Shown: in pieces, positions 25,696 through 35,326 of the stretch
How positions within the stretch are numbered: the stretch's first letter is position 1
Layout of the letters: every line of letters begins with the position of its first letter
Source of the DNA: JAAYJM01 sp964498585
Lineage (GTDB): Bacteria > Bacteroidota > Ignavibacteria > Kapaibacteriales > UBA2268
Assembly: GCA_964498585.1 (NCBI GenBank)
Contig: CAZCHH010000003.1
Coordinates: 1-64,000 of the forward strand
Direction of reading: 5' to 3'
DNA: 64,000 bases
Notes under the pieces: model-generated
Told to the model about the DNA's origin: nothing
Database searches by the model: none
The model's input: only the letters and a program-made list of their open reading frames with translations
Translations under genes and position numbers: made by a program

Positions 25696-25875
25696 ATTAT
25701 TTCCTTTCTAATTAAAATAATATGCAAATTTATGAAAAATGTTATAATTTTTTAGGAAATTTTCATATTTAGTAATAAAAGAAAAAATTAAATACGATTT
25801 TTTCCAATAAAATTTCGGCTAAAGGAGTTCAAATGTTACAATATATTATCACAAATGGGGAAATTATGTTATTAT

Positions 25876-26319
25876 TTCACTTTACGCATTCCCCTTTTGA
25901 GAGTAATGGCAGGGAGATAAGCGAATAATTCAAAATTTTTACATACATAAATATTTATTTAACTTATACAATCTTAAATATAAACTATAATAACTTTAAT
26001 AATAAGACCTTTTAACACCTCCCCTGCCCCTCCTTGTAGGAGGGGAATAAGAACTGTCCTGTGTTTTAGCGTTCCCCCTCCTAACAAGGAGGGGAAAGGG
26101 GAGGTGTATTATTCTTGATTTTAACACTTTAATTCTTTTAATTTTTATTATTATTTTACAAATAATTACGACTACTTGGAATTTAAGCAATTATCCATAA
26201 TAATTAATTTCTTTTCTCTGTGACATTACTCTTGAGAGGGGAATAAGAAAAGTGGATTAAAAAATGTGAGAAAACTACACTTTTTCATTTCTCAAAAGAG
26301 GAATTGCGTAAGGTGAGTT
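25876..26319. repeat. Full-length MITE-like element (family D) with nested fold-back E
   Basis: A 444-bp element with terminal inverted repeats of about 27 bp: left TTCACTTTACGCATTCCCCT then TTTGAG, right CTCAAAAGAGG then AATTGCGTAAGGTGAGTT. ATTAT flanks both ends (25871-25875, 26320-26324), a candidate 5-bp target duplication. A second internal pair is GAGAGTAATGG / CATTACTCTTGAGAGGGG. A family E fold-back (26016-26106) is nested in the middle. No transposase ORF. The remaining gap, 26325-26549, shows nothing else. Confidence 0.8.
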
Positions 26320-26549
26320 ATTATATTTAAATGATTTTCGAATAGTAGTCGTCTTATGTATAAATAGGTAATAAAAATAATATGTCCTCAAGCAGTAATT
26401 CTGTATTGATATTTTTTACCTTTGTCAGTTTATATTATTAGGAAATAAACTTTAATTCATAACGTCAATCTACATTAAACAGAATATTTTTATTTTTAAA
26501 GTATCATAACATTCAAATACTAAAGTATTTATAAAAATTAAGAACAAAA

Positions 26550-28154
26550 ATGCAAAAATATTTAATTTTAATCCTGTTATTCATATTTTGTTTTGCAAAT
26601 TCATTATTTCTTCAACCATCTGAAAATGTGCGAATAATTAATGAACAAACTGCAAAATTTAAAGAAATTTTGGATATTGCAACACAAAATTATGTAGATT
26701 CTGTTGATATAAAAAAGATTACAGAAGCTGCTTTTTCTGCTATGCTTAAAGAACTTGATGATTACTCTAATTATCTTTCAGCTGAGCAATACAAAAGAAT
26801 TTCTGAAATTAATAAAGGAAAAAGCATCGGTTTTGGTATTAATGTTGTTCAGATTGAAGATAGTATTATTGTTGCCAATGTTGTAAAAAACAGCTCTGCA
26901 GATTCTAATGGAATTGTAATTGGCGACAAAATTATTTTCATTGACGATATTAAAACTACCGGGAAAAGTATTCAGGAAATCAATAGTTTATTTAGTGGTC
27001 CGAAAGGCAGCCAATCGAAATTTATTATTAAAAAAAATATTGATGATGAAATTAAGGAACTGCTGCTATATCGAAATGATTGTCAAATAAAATCAGTATA
27101 TTCTTCTTTCATTATTCCTGAAACAGACATTGCTTATATAAAAATCAGTTCTTTTTCAAATGAATCTGCTGTTGAGATAAAAGATGTAATTAATAAGCTG
27201 ATTCAAACTGGAGCAAAAAATCTTTTATTTGATTTAAGAAGTAATAATGGCGGTTATTTAGAAAAAGTATTAGAATTGCTTGCCCTGTTCTTCAAAAAAG
27301 ATGATTTGCTCGTTTATACTGAAGCAAGAAACAATAACTATTCAATGAAAAAAGAAGTTGAAAAAGAAGGAGAATTTACTGATATACCTGTTATTGTATT
27401 AACAGACAATCATACTGCGTCAGCAGCAGAAATCTTTGCTGGTGCTATGCAAGATAACGACAGGGGAATTATTATTGGTGAACTGACTTTTGGTAAAGGG
27501 CTTGCTCAGAAAATGTGGGAATTCAAAGATGGTTCTGCCTTTGCTCTTACTATTGCACGATACTTTACTCCTTCAGGCAGAACTGTTCAAAAGAATGTCC
27601 AAAATACTCAAAACCTGATTTTTGATGATTCTATTGGATTAGATAAAGAAAAAATTAAGGTATATGAAGATATTTACAAGCGAATTGGCAATCAAAAGAG
27701 TTTGCCGATATTTAAAAGTAAAAAAGGCAGAGATATAGTTGGTGGTGGTGGAATAATACCCGATGTCGTTGTATTTAACGATTCTTTAACTATGCTTACT
27801 CAAGTACTTAAAAGCAGAAGCATATTCTTCGAATTTGCACTTCTATTCTTGAAATATAATGGAGAAGAAATTCGTCTTAAATCGTCAAATGATTTTTTAA
27901 ATTTTGCAAAATACTTTATAGTTGACGACAATTTACTATCAAAATTTAGAGAATTTTGCAAAATGAAAAATATCTGGAATGAACAAATGTTTTTAACAGA
28001 TAAGGATTACATAAGTAATTTTATAAAAGCAGTAATTTCAAATGTGCTTTGGGGTGATGACGGCTTCTTTTCTGTTAGCATATCCAACGACAAACAAGTG
28101 TTAAAAGCAATTTCTTTATTCAAAGATGCAAAAGAACTTTTGGAGTTAAAATAA
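26550..28154 (+). CDS. Carboxy-terminal processing protease (S41 family)
   Basis: Periplasmic tail-specific protease of 534 residues. An N-terminal signal or anchor (residues 1-19) and the S41 N-terminal helical region (residues 30-85) lead to a PDZ domain (about 92-165, KSIGFGINVVQIED). The protease core has Ser291 in TASAAEIFAGA and Lys316 in FGKGLAQ, forming the Ser-Lys dyad, with LRSNNGGYL before it. A C-terminal ~150-residue extension is usual for Bacteroidota-type Ctp. It is cotranscribed with the membrane protein 2 bp downstream. Confidence 0.92.
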   Translation: MQKYLILILLFIFCFANSLFLQPSENVRIINEQTAKFKEILDIATQNYVDSVDIKKITEAAFSAMLKELDDYSNYLSAEQYKRISEINKGKSIGFGINVVQIEDSIIVANVVKNSSADSNGIVIGDKIIFIDDIKTTGKSIQEINSLFSGPKGSQSKFIIKKNIDDEIKELLLYRNDCQIKSVYSSFIIPETDIAYIKISSFSNESAVEIKDVINKLIQTGAKNLLFDLRSNNGGYLEKVLELLALFFKKDDLLVYTEARNNNYSMKKEVEKEGEFTDIPVIVLTDNHTASAAEIFAGAMQDNDRGIIIGELTFGKGLAQKMWEFKDGSAFALTIARYFTPSGRTVQKNVQNTQNLIFDDSIGLDKEKIKVYEDIYKRIGNQKSLPIFKSKKGRDIVGGGGIIPDVVVFNDSLTMLTQVLKSRSIFFEFALLFLKYNGEEIRLKSSNDFLNFAKYFIVDDNLLSKFREFCKMKNIWNEQMFLTDKDYISNFIKAVISNVLWGDDGFFSVSISNDKQVLKAISLFKDAKELLELK

Positions 28155-28156
28155 TT

Positions 28157-28978
28157 ATGAAAAAAATACAAATATATACTATCATCTTTTGGATTGCATC
28201 TGCTATTTTGACCTTTGCTATTTCTTATTATCAGAAATTAACAGGTCCTACATATCCTGTTAATGCAGAAATTGAAATTAATGGTACTGAAGTAAAAAGC
28301 ATTCTTCCACGCTCTCATCCCGGCGAGGGGGGGGCGGTCGTTAACGTGTATGCACCAAACAAATCAATTATAGCCGAAATGAAGTTCAAACGTTACAAAA
28401 GCTATGACGATTGGACAACGGTTGAACTTACTCGAACTGGAGATACATTATTTACTGAAATTCCTCATCAACCTCCTGCCGGAAAAGTTGAATATATTAT
28501 TTATTTTACAGATGAAAACAATTTAAAAATTCCTTTTACTGAAAATCCGCTTATTATTCGCTTCCGAGGTGATGTTCCAGCTGTTTGGATGATTTCGCAT
28601 ATAGTTTTTATCTTTGCTGCATTTATGCTATCATTTAGAACCGGCTTTGAAGCGTTTTTCTTACGCGATAATACTTATAAGCTAACGATTTATACTGTAG
28701 TATTCCTTATTCTTGGCGGTTTGATTTTCGGACCAATTATGCAAAAATATGCTTTCGATGCTTTCTGGACTGGCTGGCCCTTCGGAAATGATTTAACTGA
28801 CAATAAAACTTTTGTTGCTTTGATATTTTGGTTAATTGCCTTATGGAAGCTTCATAAAAACCGAAATAATACAAAATGGATTATTATTGCAACTATTGTG
28901 ATGATTATTGTCTTTTTAATTCCTCATAGCACTTTTGGTTCAGAAATTGATTATATAAAAATTGAGCAGGGAAAATAA
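28157..28978 (+). CDS. Integral membrane protein with periplasmic beta domain
   Basis: Protein of 273 residues: N-terminal transmembrane segment (IYTIIFWIASAILTFAI), an extracytoplasmic beta-rich domain (about residues 30-140), then four helices (from AVWMISHIVFIFAAFML onward) and a short tail. Conserved-looking polar motifs GWPFGNDLTDNK lie between helices. Function unknown. It sits 2 bp after the protease gene and shares its mRNA. A run of eight G residues (28327-28334, codons for GEGGA) lies in a short GC-rich patch and is unusual for this DNA. Confidence 0.7.
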   Translation: MKKIQIYTIIFWIASAILTFAISYYQKLTGPTYPVNAEIEINGTEVKSILPRSHPGEGGAVVNVYAPNKSIIAEMKFKRYKSYDDWTTVELTRTGDTLFTEIPHQPPAGKVEYIIYFTDENNLKIPFTENPLIIRFRGDVPAVWMISHIVFIFAAFMLSFRTGFEAFFLRDNTYKLTIYTVVFLILGGLIFGPIMQKYAFDAFWTGWPFGNDLTDNKTFVALIFWLIALWKLHKNRNNTKWIIIATIVMIIVFLIPHSTFGSEIDYIKIEQGK

Positions 28979-29067
28979 ATTTTTATTGGATTATAATACC
29001 TTGACATATGTCTGTTATTATGAATTCCATAATAAAGAAAATATTTTATTTAAATGGAGATGATATA

Positions 29068-29178
29068 ATTTTATACTGTCATTCTGAGCATCAGCTAAAA
29101 ATCTACTCAACCATCGAATTAATCCGATAATTGATATAGAAATATAAGATTCCTCATTTCGTATCGGAATCACAAGAA
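29068..29178. repeat. Family A palindromic element
   Basis: Begins CTGTCATTCTGAGCATCAG and ends TCCTCATTTCGTATCGGAAT, imperfect inverted ends around a variable middle. It separates the protease operon from the restriction-modification gene. Confidence 0.65.
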
Positions 29179-29202
29179 ATCATCAACAGTAACCTATATT
29201 AT

Positions 29203-32200
29203 CTAATCCATCTGTAATAATTTATCAATTCTTTCCATAGTTTGCAAAGTAAATTCTAAAACGTTTATAACATTAATAAAATGCTGCAAATCACCAACAG
29301 TTAAAGAATGGTTTAGTTTTTTCCGCTCTGAAAGCCATTTTTCTAAAACCTGATAGCCACCAACTTTATATTCCCAAATCTCTTTAGGAACATTACTGAA
29401 ATATCTGTTTTTATTGAAATAAATTCTATTGTTCTCATATTTTATTGAATCAACTTTAAAATTGTCGGTTTCACCTTCTGAGCGGCAATTCACAGAAACA
29501 GGGAATTTCTTTAAAAGATGAGCATTGATCAATTCAGTCCCGATATTTGATAGTTCCAAAAACAATTCTTCATTATCAACAAAAGGAACACGCGGAAAAT
29601 CTATTCTTAAAAATTCATTATATTTTTCTCTGAAATTTGGGCTGTGCAAAACTGCATAAATATAAGCAAATACCTGCTCCGGTGAATAAGCATTTTTATA
29701 TTTATTTTTAATGAAATGCCTGAATTCCTTTGTAAAATTGTCCCTTTTTCCTTCCTGATTAAAAAGGAAATCGTTACCGTTAGAAATATAGTTTTTATCA
29801 ATATATAAATACAGAGGAAAAAAATTAGTTGATTCTTTTGTGAATCCAATATCACCAATAAATTCAGTTACAAAAATATGCTTCCATATATTTGTTTTTA
29901 TTTGTCTTGGAATTGCAAGTGCAACAGAACCTTTTAAAATATGCTGCATAACATTAAACCTGTTAGTTCCTGGTTCAATAAAATCAAAATCGTAATATAA
30001 AAATCTTTTATCAAAAGGGCGATAATGATAATCAATAATTTTTTCTTTGTTAAAATGCCCTTTTTCAAGAACCTTTTTTATTTTCCAATCTCTTGTATCA
30101 TTTAAACCTAATTCTCTGTTTATTTCACTTTTATCTAATTTCAAAAAAGTAGTAATTCTTTTTTCAATTAATTCTTTTTGCAGAGCTATTAAAAACTTGT
30201 CCCGATGAGTTTTTACTCCACTTGATTGAATTTTAAAAATTTCGTCAATTTTATAACCCTTTTTATATTCATCTCTATTAGTCCAATTCTTTTTTACAAA
30301 AAAATAAAATTCATCGTTAGGAAAAATTTGATTCCATTTTACTGTTCTTAATGAATTGTTCCATAAAAACTCATATTTGCTTTTTTTAGTTCCAAATAAA
30401 TCATAGTAATTAACAGTGGATTCATTGCTTTTATTTGGATTCTTAATAAATAAAGAAATACAAACTCCCTGCATAATTTCAAAAACATTTTCATCTTTTG
30501 TTCCATCAGGAGATTTTTCACCGATTCTTGAACTACCATGCAGGTTCATAATATAAATTTCATTAAACGTTTTCATCAACTCCAGTCTCATTCCTTTATG
30601 AATCAGACCATCAATATATGAATTATTTGATATTATCCCTATTACACCGTTTTTTACATTTTCCATTTTCCAATGAGCAAAACGAATAAATTTAATGTAA
30701 TCGTCTGAAAGTGGTTGAATATTCTTTTCATTTCTCACTGCTTCTTTATAAGTAATCATTTTTTCATCTGTAATAAAGCCGGCTTTGTTTTGACTGCTAA
30801 CTGAGTAAGGAGGATTTCCAAGAATAACAAGAATATCCTGATTCTTTATTCGGTTTGCTTCTTTACCTTCCTTCGAGAGGGCTGGCATAATTGGAAATGG
30901 CTGTGGCTCTTTATTTGTAAGTGTGTTTGTAAGAAAGATATTTATTCGTTTACTTTCGTCTAAAGAATAGCCAAGTTCTTTGATAAATTCAGTGATTTTT
31001 AATTGAGCAACGATATATGGAGCAACAAGTAATTCAAATCCATAGAAATTATTAATTATTTGTTCATTTAATATTTTATTTACTGTTTGCCTGTCACCAA
31101 GCGTTTGTGCCTGTTCTAATGCAAGTTTGAAAGCGTTTAAAAGGAAAGTGCCGGTGCCTGTTGCAAAATCAAGCAAAGTAACTTTCTTATTGATTAAGCC
31201 ATCGCTAAGTCCAAAAGTTACCTTTAAAATCTCTTCAATAGAACGAACGATAAAAGAAACTACCGGTTCAGGTGTATAATAAACACCTCGCAGTTCTCTT
31301 TGCGATTTGTCATAATTTGTAAGGAAATCTTCATAAAAATAAATAAATGGGTCGTTGAATCCCTGGTCTTTGTTACGATAATCGGTAAATTCCTTTTTTA
31401 TTGCAGTATAATCAGTTACTTTTAATATGTTAATAATTTCATCTATTGCCCAGGTTATTTCTCTCGGAAAATCATCTAAACGATGGAATAATTCTTTAAT
31501 TAAAGGAAAAGAATGGGGGAGAAGTGAAAATGCACTGCTTCTGTTAAGTTGTTTATGTGGTTCATCGCAGTTAAGTGCAGCTAAAAACAAAGAATATGTC
31601 AGTGTTTGAGCATAAATATCTGAAAAATATTGCGTTTCTAAAAGAGGAAGCAGCGATTCTTTGAACACTTCGTAAACTCCCTGCATAAGATTTGTTTCGT
31701 CTCTTTCCTTTTCCAATTCAATATAGCAGTATTCCCTTAAAAAAGTAGCTTTTTCTGCAAGTTTAAAAGCAAGTGTTTCCACTTTGAAAATCGGCTCCGG
31801 CTCTGCTTCAAAAAATTGTTTTAAAAGCCGAGAAAGTTCTTCTGTTTTACTTTTTGCTAATTTTATTTCCTTTGATTTTAAATCTTCAACAGAGCAGAGT
31901 GTAGTATCAAAAACCACATCACCTTTTACAAGCAGGATAAAACGAAGATAATCAGTAAGAATAATATTATCGGAAAGTTGCTTATAACGTTCAATTTGCT
32001 CTGTATTAAGAGTTCTTTCCAAATCGGTGCCTAATTTTTTCGTTTCAAGCAAACCGATTGTTAATATATTTGGAGTAATTATTTTAAAATCGGGGCGCCC
32101 TTTTCCTTCAACCTGTGTTGGCTCGTGCTTAATAATCAACTCACGGCTAATATTTTCACTTAAAAAACGATTAAGCATATTTTGCAAATATGTTCTGTAT

Positions 32201-32268
32201 GAATGTTCCGAACTTTCACTATTCGAGACAAACTCCTTTAATATACTATCAATGTATTCTTTAAACAT
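29203..32268 (-). CDS. Type IIG-like restriction-modification protein (N6-adenine methylase + nuclease)
   Basis: Single-chain restriction-modification enzyme of 1,021 residues. The N-terminal PD-(D/E)xK nuclease motif is visible (GRPDFKI, Asp60; LLETKKLG, Glu75-x-Lys77). A helical connector follows, with RELRGVYYTPEPVVSFIV just before the gamma-type methylase. That domain has SAM motif I LLDFATGTGTFLL (about residue 366) and catalytic motif IV LGNPPYS (about 483). The C-terminal 450 residues are a probable target-recognition domain. No helicase motifs are present, which excludes type ISP. It is flanked on both sides by dispersed repeats. Target sequence unknown. Confidence 0.85.
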   Translation of the reverse strand: MFKEYIDSILKEFVSNSESSEHSYRTYLQNMLNRFLSENISRELIIKHEPTQVEGKGRPDFKIITPNILTIGLLETKKLGTDLERTLNTEQIERYKQLSDNIILTDYLRFILLVKGDVVFDTTLCSVEDLKSKEIKLAKSKTEELSRLLKQFFEAEPEPIFKVETLAFKLAEKATFLREYCYIELEKERDETNLMQGVYEVFKESLLPLLETQYFSDIYAQTLTYSLFLAALNCDEPHKQLNRSSAFSLLPHSFPLIKELFHRLDDFPREITWAIDEIINILKVTDYTAIKKEFTDYRNKDQGFNDPFIYFYEDFLTNYDKSQRELRGVYYTPEPVVSFIVRSIEEILKVTFGLSDGLINKKVTLLDFATGTGTFLLNAFKLALEQAQTLGDRQTVNKILNEQIINNFYGFELLVAPYIVAQLKITEFIKELGYSLDESKRINIFLTNTLTNKEPQPFPIMPALSKEGKEANRIKNQDILVILGNPPYSVSSQNKAGFITDEKMITYKEAVRNEKNIQPLSDDYIKFIRFAHWKMENVKNGVIGIISNNSYIDGLIHKGMRLELMKTFNEIYIMNLHGSSRIGEKSPDGTKDENVFEIMQGVCISLFIKNPNKSNESTVNYYDLFGTKKSKYEFLWNNSLRTVKWNQIFPNDEFYFFVKKNWTNRDEYKKGYKIDEIFKIQSSGVKTHRDKFLIALQKELIEKRITTFLKLDKSEINRELGLNDTRDWKIKKVLEKGHFNKEKIIDYHYRPFDKRFLYYDFDFIEPGTNRFNVMQHILKGSVALAIPRQIKTNIWKHIFVTEFIGDIGFTKESTNFFPLYLYIDKNYISNGNDFLFNQEGKRDNFTKEFRHFIKNKYKNAYSPEQVFAYIYAVLHSPNFREKYNEFLRIDFPRVPFVDNEELFLELSNIGTELINAHLLKKFPVSVNCRSEGETDNFKVDSIKYENNRIYFNKNRYFSNVPKEIWEYKVGGYQVLEKWLSERKKLNHSLTVGDLQHFINVINVLEFTLQTMERIDKLLQMD

Positions 32269-32392
32269 AGATTATTTTTTACTCAACTTTCATTGTTAAT
32301 AAAATATAATAAATATAAAGTAGTAGTGCATTACAAATAAGAATATGGATTAAAATTCTTAGAAAATACTACTTTAATTAATAAAACTTTTT

Positions 32393-32483
32393 ACACCTCC
32401 CCTGCCCCTCCTTTTTAGGAGGGGAATAAGAACTGTACTGATTTTAAGCGTTCCCCTCCTACCAAGTAGGGGCAGGGGAGGTG
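32393..32483. repeat. Stand-alone family E GC-rich fold-back
   Basis: Outer stem ACACCTCCCCTGCCCCT / AGGGGCAGGGGAGGTGT encloses an inner stem AGGAGGGGAA / TTCCCCTCCT, giving a nested cruciform-like structure of 91 bp. The same fold-back is embedded in both family D copies (about 2053-2133 and 26016-26106). Confidence 0.8.
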
Positions 32484-32530
32484 TATTTTATGCTTTTTAT
32501 ACCAAACCACTAACAATAATGGCAGTATAA

Positions 32531-32628
32531 TCTGTCATTCTGAAGCGTAGCGAAGAATCTCACAAGTCATTGCTAATATAGGACTTGATTCTCAGTCATG
32601 CTATCAACAAGTTGTTCGCATGACTTAA
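32531..32628. repeat. Family A element with ATCAACAAGTTGTTCG hairpin
   Basis: CATTCTGAAGCGTAGCGAAG opens the element, GAATCTCACAAGTCATTG follows, and it ends with TCATGCTATCAACAAGTTG-TTCGCATGA, a hairpin repeated near 63747. It lies after the trpS stop. Confidence 0.65.
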
Positions 32629-32643
32629 AATATCTTCACTTTT

Positions 32644-33654
32644 TTAAAACTGCACAAATCCCAATTTCTTATACACTTTTCTTAATGTTTTAAAAGCACG
32701 TTTTCTTGCTTTTTCTGCACCGGCAGTTAAAAGTTCCTCTAAATACTTTTTATTATTCATCAAATCAAGATATTTTTCTCTGATTGGCTTAACGTATTCG
32801 GCAACGGCATCAGCAACCTCACTTTTGAATACGCCATAGCCCTTACCAGCAAATTCCTTTTCAATATCCTCAAAACTCATTTCTTTTGCAATGTGATAAA
32901 GCGTCATTAAATTTGAAATGCCCTGCTTTTCTTCAGACATTTTTACTTCGGAGCCGGAATCGGTTACAGCACGCTTGATTTTGCTTTTTATTTCCTCATC
33001 GGTATCGGAAAGGAAAATTGTTGCCTTGTCGTTATCATCGGATTTCGACATTTTTTTGTTTGGTTCCTGCAAACTCATAATCCTTGCACCGACAGGGGCA
33101 ATATATGGCTCTGGAACTTTAAAAGTATCGGAATAATGGAAATTGAAACGTTGAGCTAAGTTACGGGTTAATTCGAGATGTTGCTTTTGGTCTTCGCCAA
33201 CCGGCACCAAATCTGCCTGATAGAGCAAAATATCGGCTGCCATCAAAACCGGATAGGCAAAAAGTCCAACGTTTATGTTTTCTGCGTGCTGGGCAGATTT
33301 ATCTTTAAACTGCGTCATTCGGCTACATTCACCCATACCGGTAAAGCAATTAAGTACCCATGCAAGCTGGGTGTGCATCGGAACAAATGACTGTATAAAT
33401 AATGTGCTGATATTTGGGTCAACACCGCAAGCGATAAAAAGGGCAGCAGTTTCAAGGGTTCTTCGCCTTAATTCTGCCGGATTTTGCTTAACAGTAATTG
33501 CGTGTAAATCGACAATAGTGTAAAAACATTCATATTCTTGCTGTAGTTTAGCCCAGTTTTTTATTGCTCCCGTTAAATGTCCGATGTGCAGTTTTCCAGA
33601 GGGCTGTATTCCACTTAAAATTACTTTTTTTTCAATTTGATTTTTCTCTTCCAT
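32644..33654 (-). CDS. trpS: Tryptophanyl-tRNA synthetase
   Basis: Class I aminoacyl-tRNA synthetase charging tRNA-Trp. HIGH-type motif GKLHIGHLTGAI and KMSKS (KKMSKSDDNDK) are present, together with the family's GECSRMTQFKDKSA segment. The start is placed at the ATG at 33654 (MEEKNQIEKKVILSG) because the family normally begins close to the SGIQPSG motif; a TTG further upstream would collide with the thyX leader. About 336 residues, standard length. Divergent from thyX with a ~95-bp shared promoter region. Confidence 0.95.
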   Translation of the reverse strand: MEEKNQIEKKVILSGIQPSGKLHIGHLTGAIKNWAKLQQEYECFYTIVDLHAITVKQNPAELRRRTLETAALFIACGVDPNISTLFIQSFVPMHTQLAWVLNCFTGMGECSRMTQFKDKSAQHAENINVGLFAYPVLMAADILLYQADLVPVGEDQKQHLELTRNLAQRFNFHYSDTFKVPEPYIAPVGARIMSLQEPNKKMSKSDDNDKATIFLSDTDEEIKSKIKRAVTDSGSEVKMSEEKQGISNLMTLYHIAKEMSFEDIEKEFAGKGYGVFKSEVADAVAEYVKPIREKYLDLMNNKKYLEELLTAGAEKARKRAFKTLRKVYKKLGFVQF

Positions 33655-33750
33655 ATCTTTTCTTATTTTTGTTAAATTAATTCTTTGCAAATTAAATTTT
33701 TTATAGTTAATTTCAAAAATTATAGTAATTATAATTTAAAAAATACTGAT

Positions 33751-34575
33751 ATGAAAGAAAATATTATAAATTGTTTGGATAAAGGTTTTGTCAGGTTGGT
33801 GGACTCAATGGGTAATGACAGCTCAATTGTGCAGGCAGCCCGCGTTTCTTATGGAGAGGGAACAAAAACGAAGCGTGAGGACCGCGAGCTAATCCGCTAT
33901 TTGATGAGACACCGCCATACTTCACCTTTTGAGATGGTAGAGTTTAAATTCCACGTTAAGCTGCCAATCTTTGTAGCACGCCAGTGGATTCGCCACAGAA
34001 CTGCTAATGTAAATGAATATAGTGGCAGATATTCAGAAATGAAAGACGATTTCTATATTCCCGAACCAGAGCAGGTGCGGATTCAAAGTTTGTATAACCA
34101 CCAGGCAAGAGGCGAAGAGCAGATTTCAGCAGAAAAAACACTGGAAATCATTGAAACATTGGAAAACAGCCAGAAAAAACTATTTGCGGAATATCAGGAT
34201 TTTCTTTCTCTAAATCTTGCACGTGAGCTTGCAAGGATTAATCTGCCGCTTGCAACATATACGGAATGGTATTGGAAAATCGACCTGCACAATTTATTTC
34301 ATTTCCTTAAATTAAGATTAGATGCAACTGCTCAGTATGAAATTCGCGTTTATGGCGAGGCTATTTGCAAGCTAATCAAACCAATAGTCCCTACGGCTTT
34401 TGAAGCATTTGAAGATTTCATTTTAAATTCAATGAATTTTTCCTCGCAGGAATTAAATGCTATAAAAAATGCAATTTCCTTTGAAAAACTTGATGATGAA
34501 GCTTTAAAATCAATTGGCTTTACAAACAGAGAAATATTGGAATTCAAAGAGAAAATAACAGTTTTACAAAAATAA
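33751..34575 (+). CDS. thyX: Flavin-dependent thymidylate synthase
   Basis: FAD-dependent enzyme making dTMP from dUMP with methylene-tetrahydrofolate and NAD(P)H. The ThyX signature RHRTANVNEYSGRYS (residues 81-95) is intact, with QAARVSYGEGTK and the tail EWYWKIDLHNLFHFLKLRLD typical of the family. The start at 33751 (MKENIINCLDKG) is chosen because the upstream in-frame TTG would add a 22-residue low-complexity leader. No thyA is seen in the window. The next gene begins 24 bp downstream. Confidence 0.95.
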   Translation: MKENIINCLDKGFVRLVDSMGNDSSIVQAARVSYGEGTKTKREDRELIRYLMRHRHTSPFEMVEFKFHVKLPIFVARQWIRHRTANVNEYSGRYSEMKDDFYIPEPEQVRIQSLYNHQARGEEQISAEKTLEIIETLENSQKKLFAEYQDFLSLNLARELARINLPLATYTEWYWKIDLHNLFHFLKLRLDATAQYEIRVYGEAICKLIKPIVPTAFEAFEDFILNSMNFSSQELNAIKNAISFEKLDDEALKSIGFTNREILEFKEKITVLQK

Positions 34576-34598
34576 TTTTAAATTTATCGGAGAAAATA

Positions 34599-35312
34599 AT
34601 GAAAGCAAAGATACTTTCAATTCTAATTCTAATTTTTGCAGTAACCTATGCAAATTCACAAACTGCTGAAATGATTATCGGCAAGGCAATCAACGCTATT
34701 GGAGGCGAAAAATCCTTTAAAAATATTAATTCTGTTGAATATAATATGACTTTAACAGGTATGGGACAGGAAATGCCTATGAAATTCTATAAAAAAGGTG
34801 AAGATAAATTTCGTTTAGAGATGAACTATATGGGACAAGAAATGATTTCTGTCTTTAATGGAAAATCTGGTTGGACTAAAACTGCTGGAAATGTAATAGA
34901 AGTTCCTGAAGTTGCTTTAAATGAGTATAAAGAACAGTTAAAATCTCAAGTCGCAGCTTTTGATATGCCTTTTCTTAATTATAAGGAAAAAAATATTACC
35001 TTTGAATTAATTGGGGAAGAGCCAGTAAATGGCATAGATGCTTATAAAATTGAAGCTACTTCCGCTGATGGCAATTCTACTCTATATATTGAGAAAGCTA
35101 CTAATTTACTAATTAAAGCTACTTCAGTTCAAAACATTAACGGACAAAATATTGAAGCTGATGTATATATGTCTGACTATAAATCAGTTGGTTCATTAAA
35201 AATGCCTCATAAAATTGAATTAAAAAGCAATGGCGAAAATTTAGTTAATATTGTATTAACTTCTTTAAAAATCAACGAAAATATTGATGACAGTTTGTTT
35301 CAAAAGCCATAA
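34599..35312 (+). CDS. LolA-like periplasmic lipid-binding-fold protein (paralogue 1)
   Basis: Exported protein of 237 residues: signal peptide MKAKILSILILIFAVTYANSQ, then the half-barrel pattern of outer-membrane lipoprotein-sorting (LolA/LolB-like) proteins, e.g. GGEKSFKNINSVEYNMTL, KFRLEMNYMGQEMISVFNG, LYIEKATNLLIK, KSVGSLKMPHKIEL. Function is inferred from fold only. It lies 15 bp upstream of the E2 gene and is paralogous to 37167, sharing the C-terminus LKINENIDDSLFQKP. Their last ~30 nucleotides and stop region are nearly identical. Confidence 0.75.
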   Translation: MKAKILSILILIFAVTYANSQTAEMIIGKAINAIGGEKSFKNINSVEYNMTLTGMGQEMPMKFYKKGEDKFRLEMNYMGQEMISVFNGKSGWTKTAGNVIEVPEVALNEYKEQLKSQVAAFDMPFLNYKEKNITFELIGEEPVNGIDAYKIEATSADGNSTLYIEKATNLLIKATSVQNINGQNIEADVYMSDYKSVGSLKMPHKIELKSNGENLVNIVLTSLKINENIDDSLFQKP

Positions 35313-35326
35313 TTTGTGGAGTTATT

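Noticed and set aside
25996..26190. 64-codon ORF on the minus strand inside the family D element
   Set aside because: It is made entirely of the repeat's stems, has no ribosome-binding site, and the corresponding frame is broken in the other copies.
29203..32268. Type ISP or BREX PglX restriction enzyme
   Set aside because: No helicase motifs (Walker A/B, DEAD box) between nuclease and methylase and no BREX neighbours.
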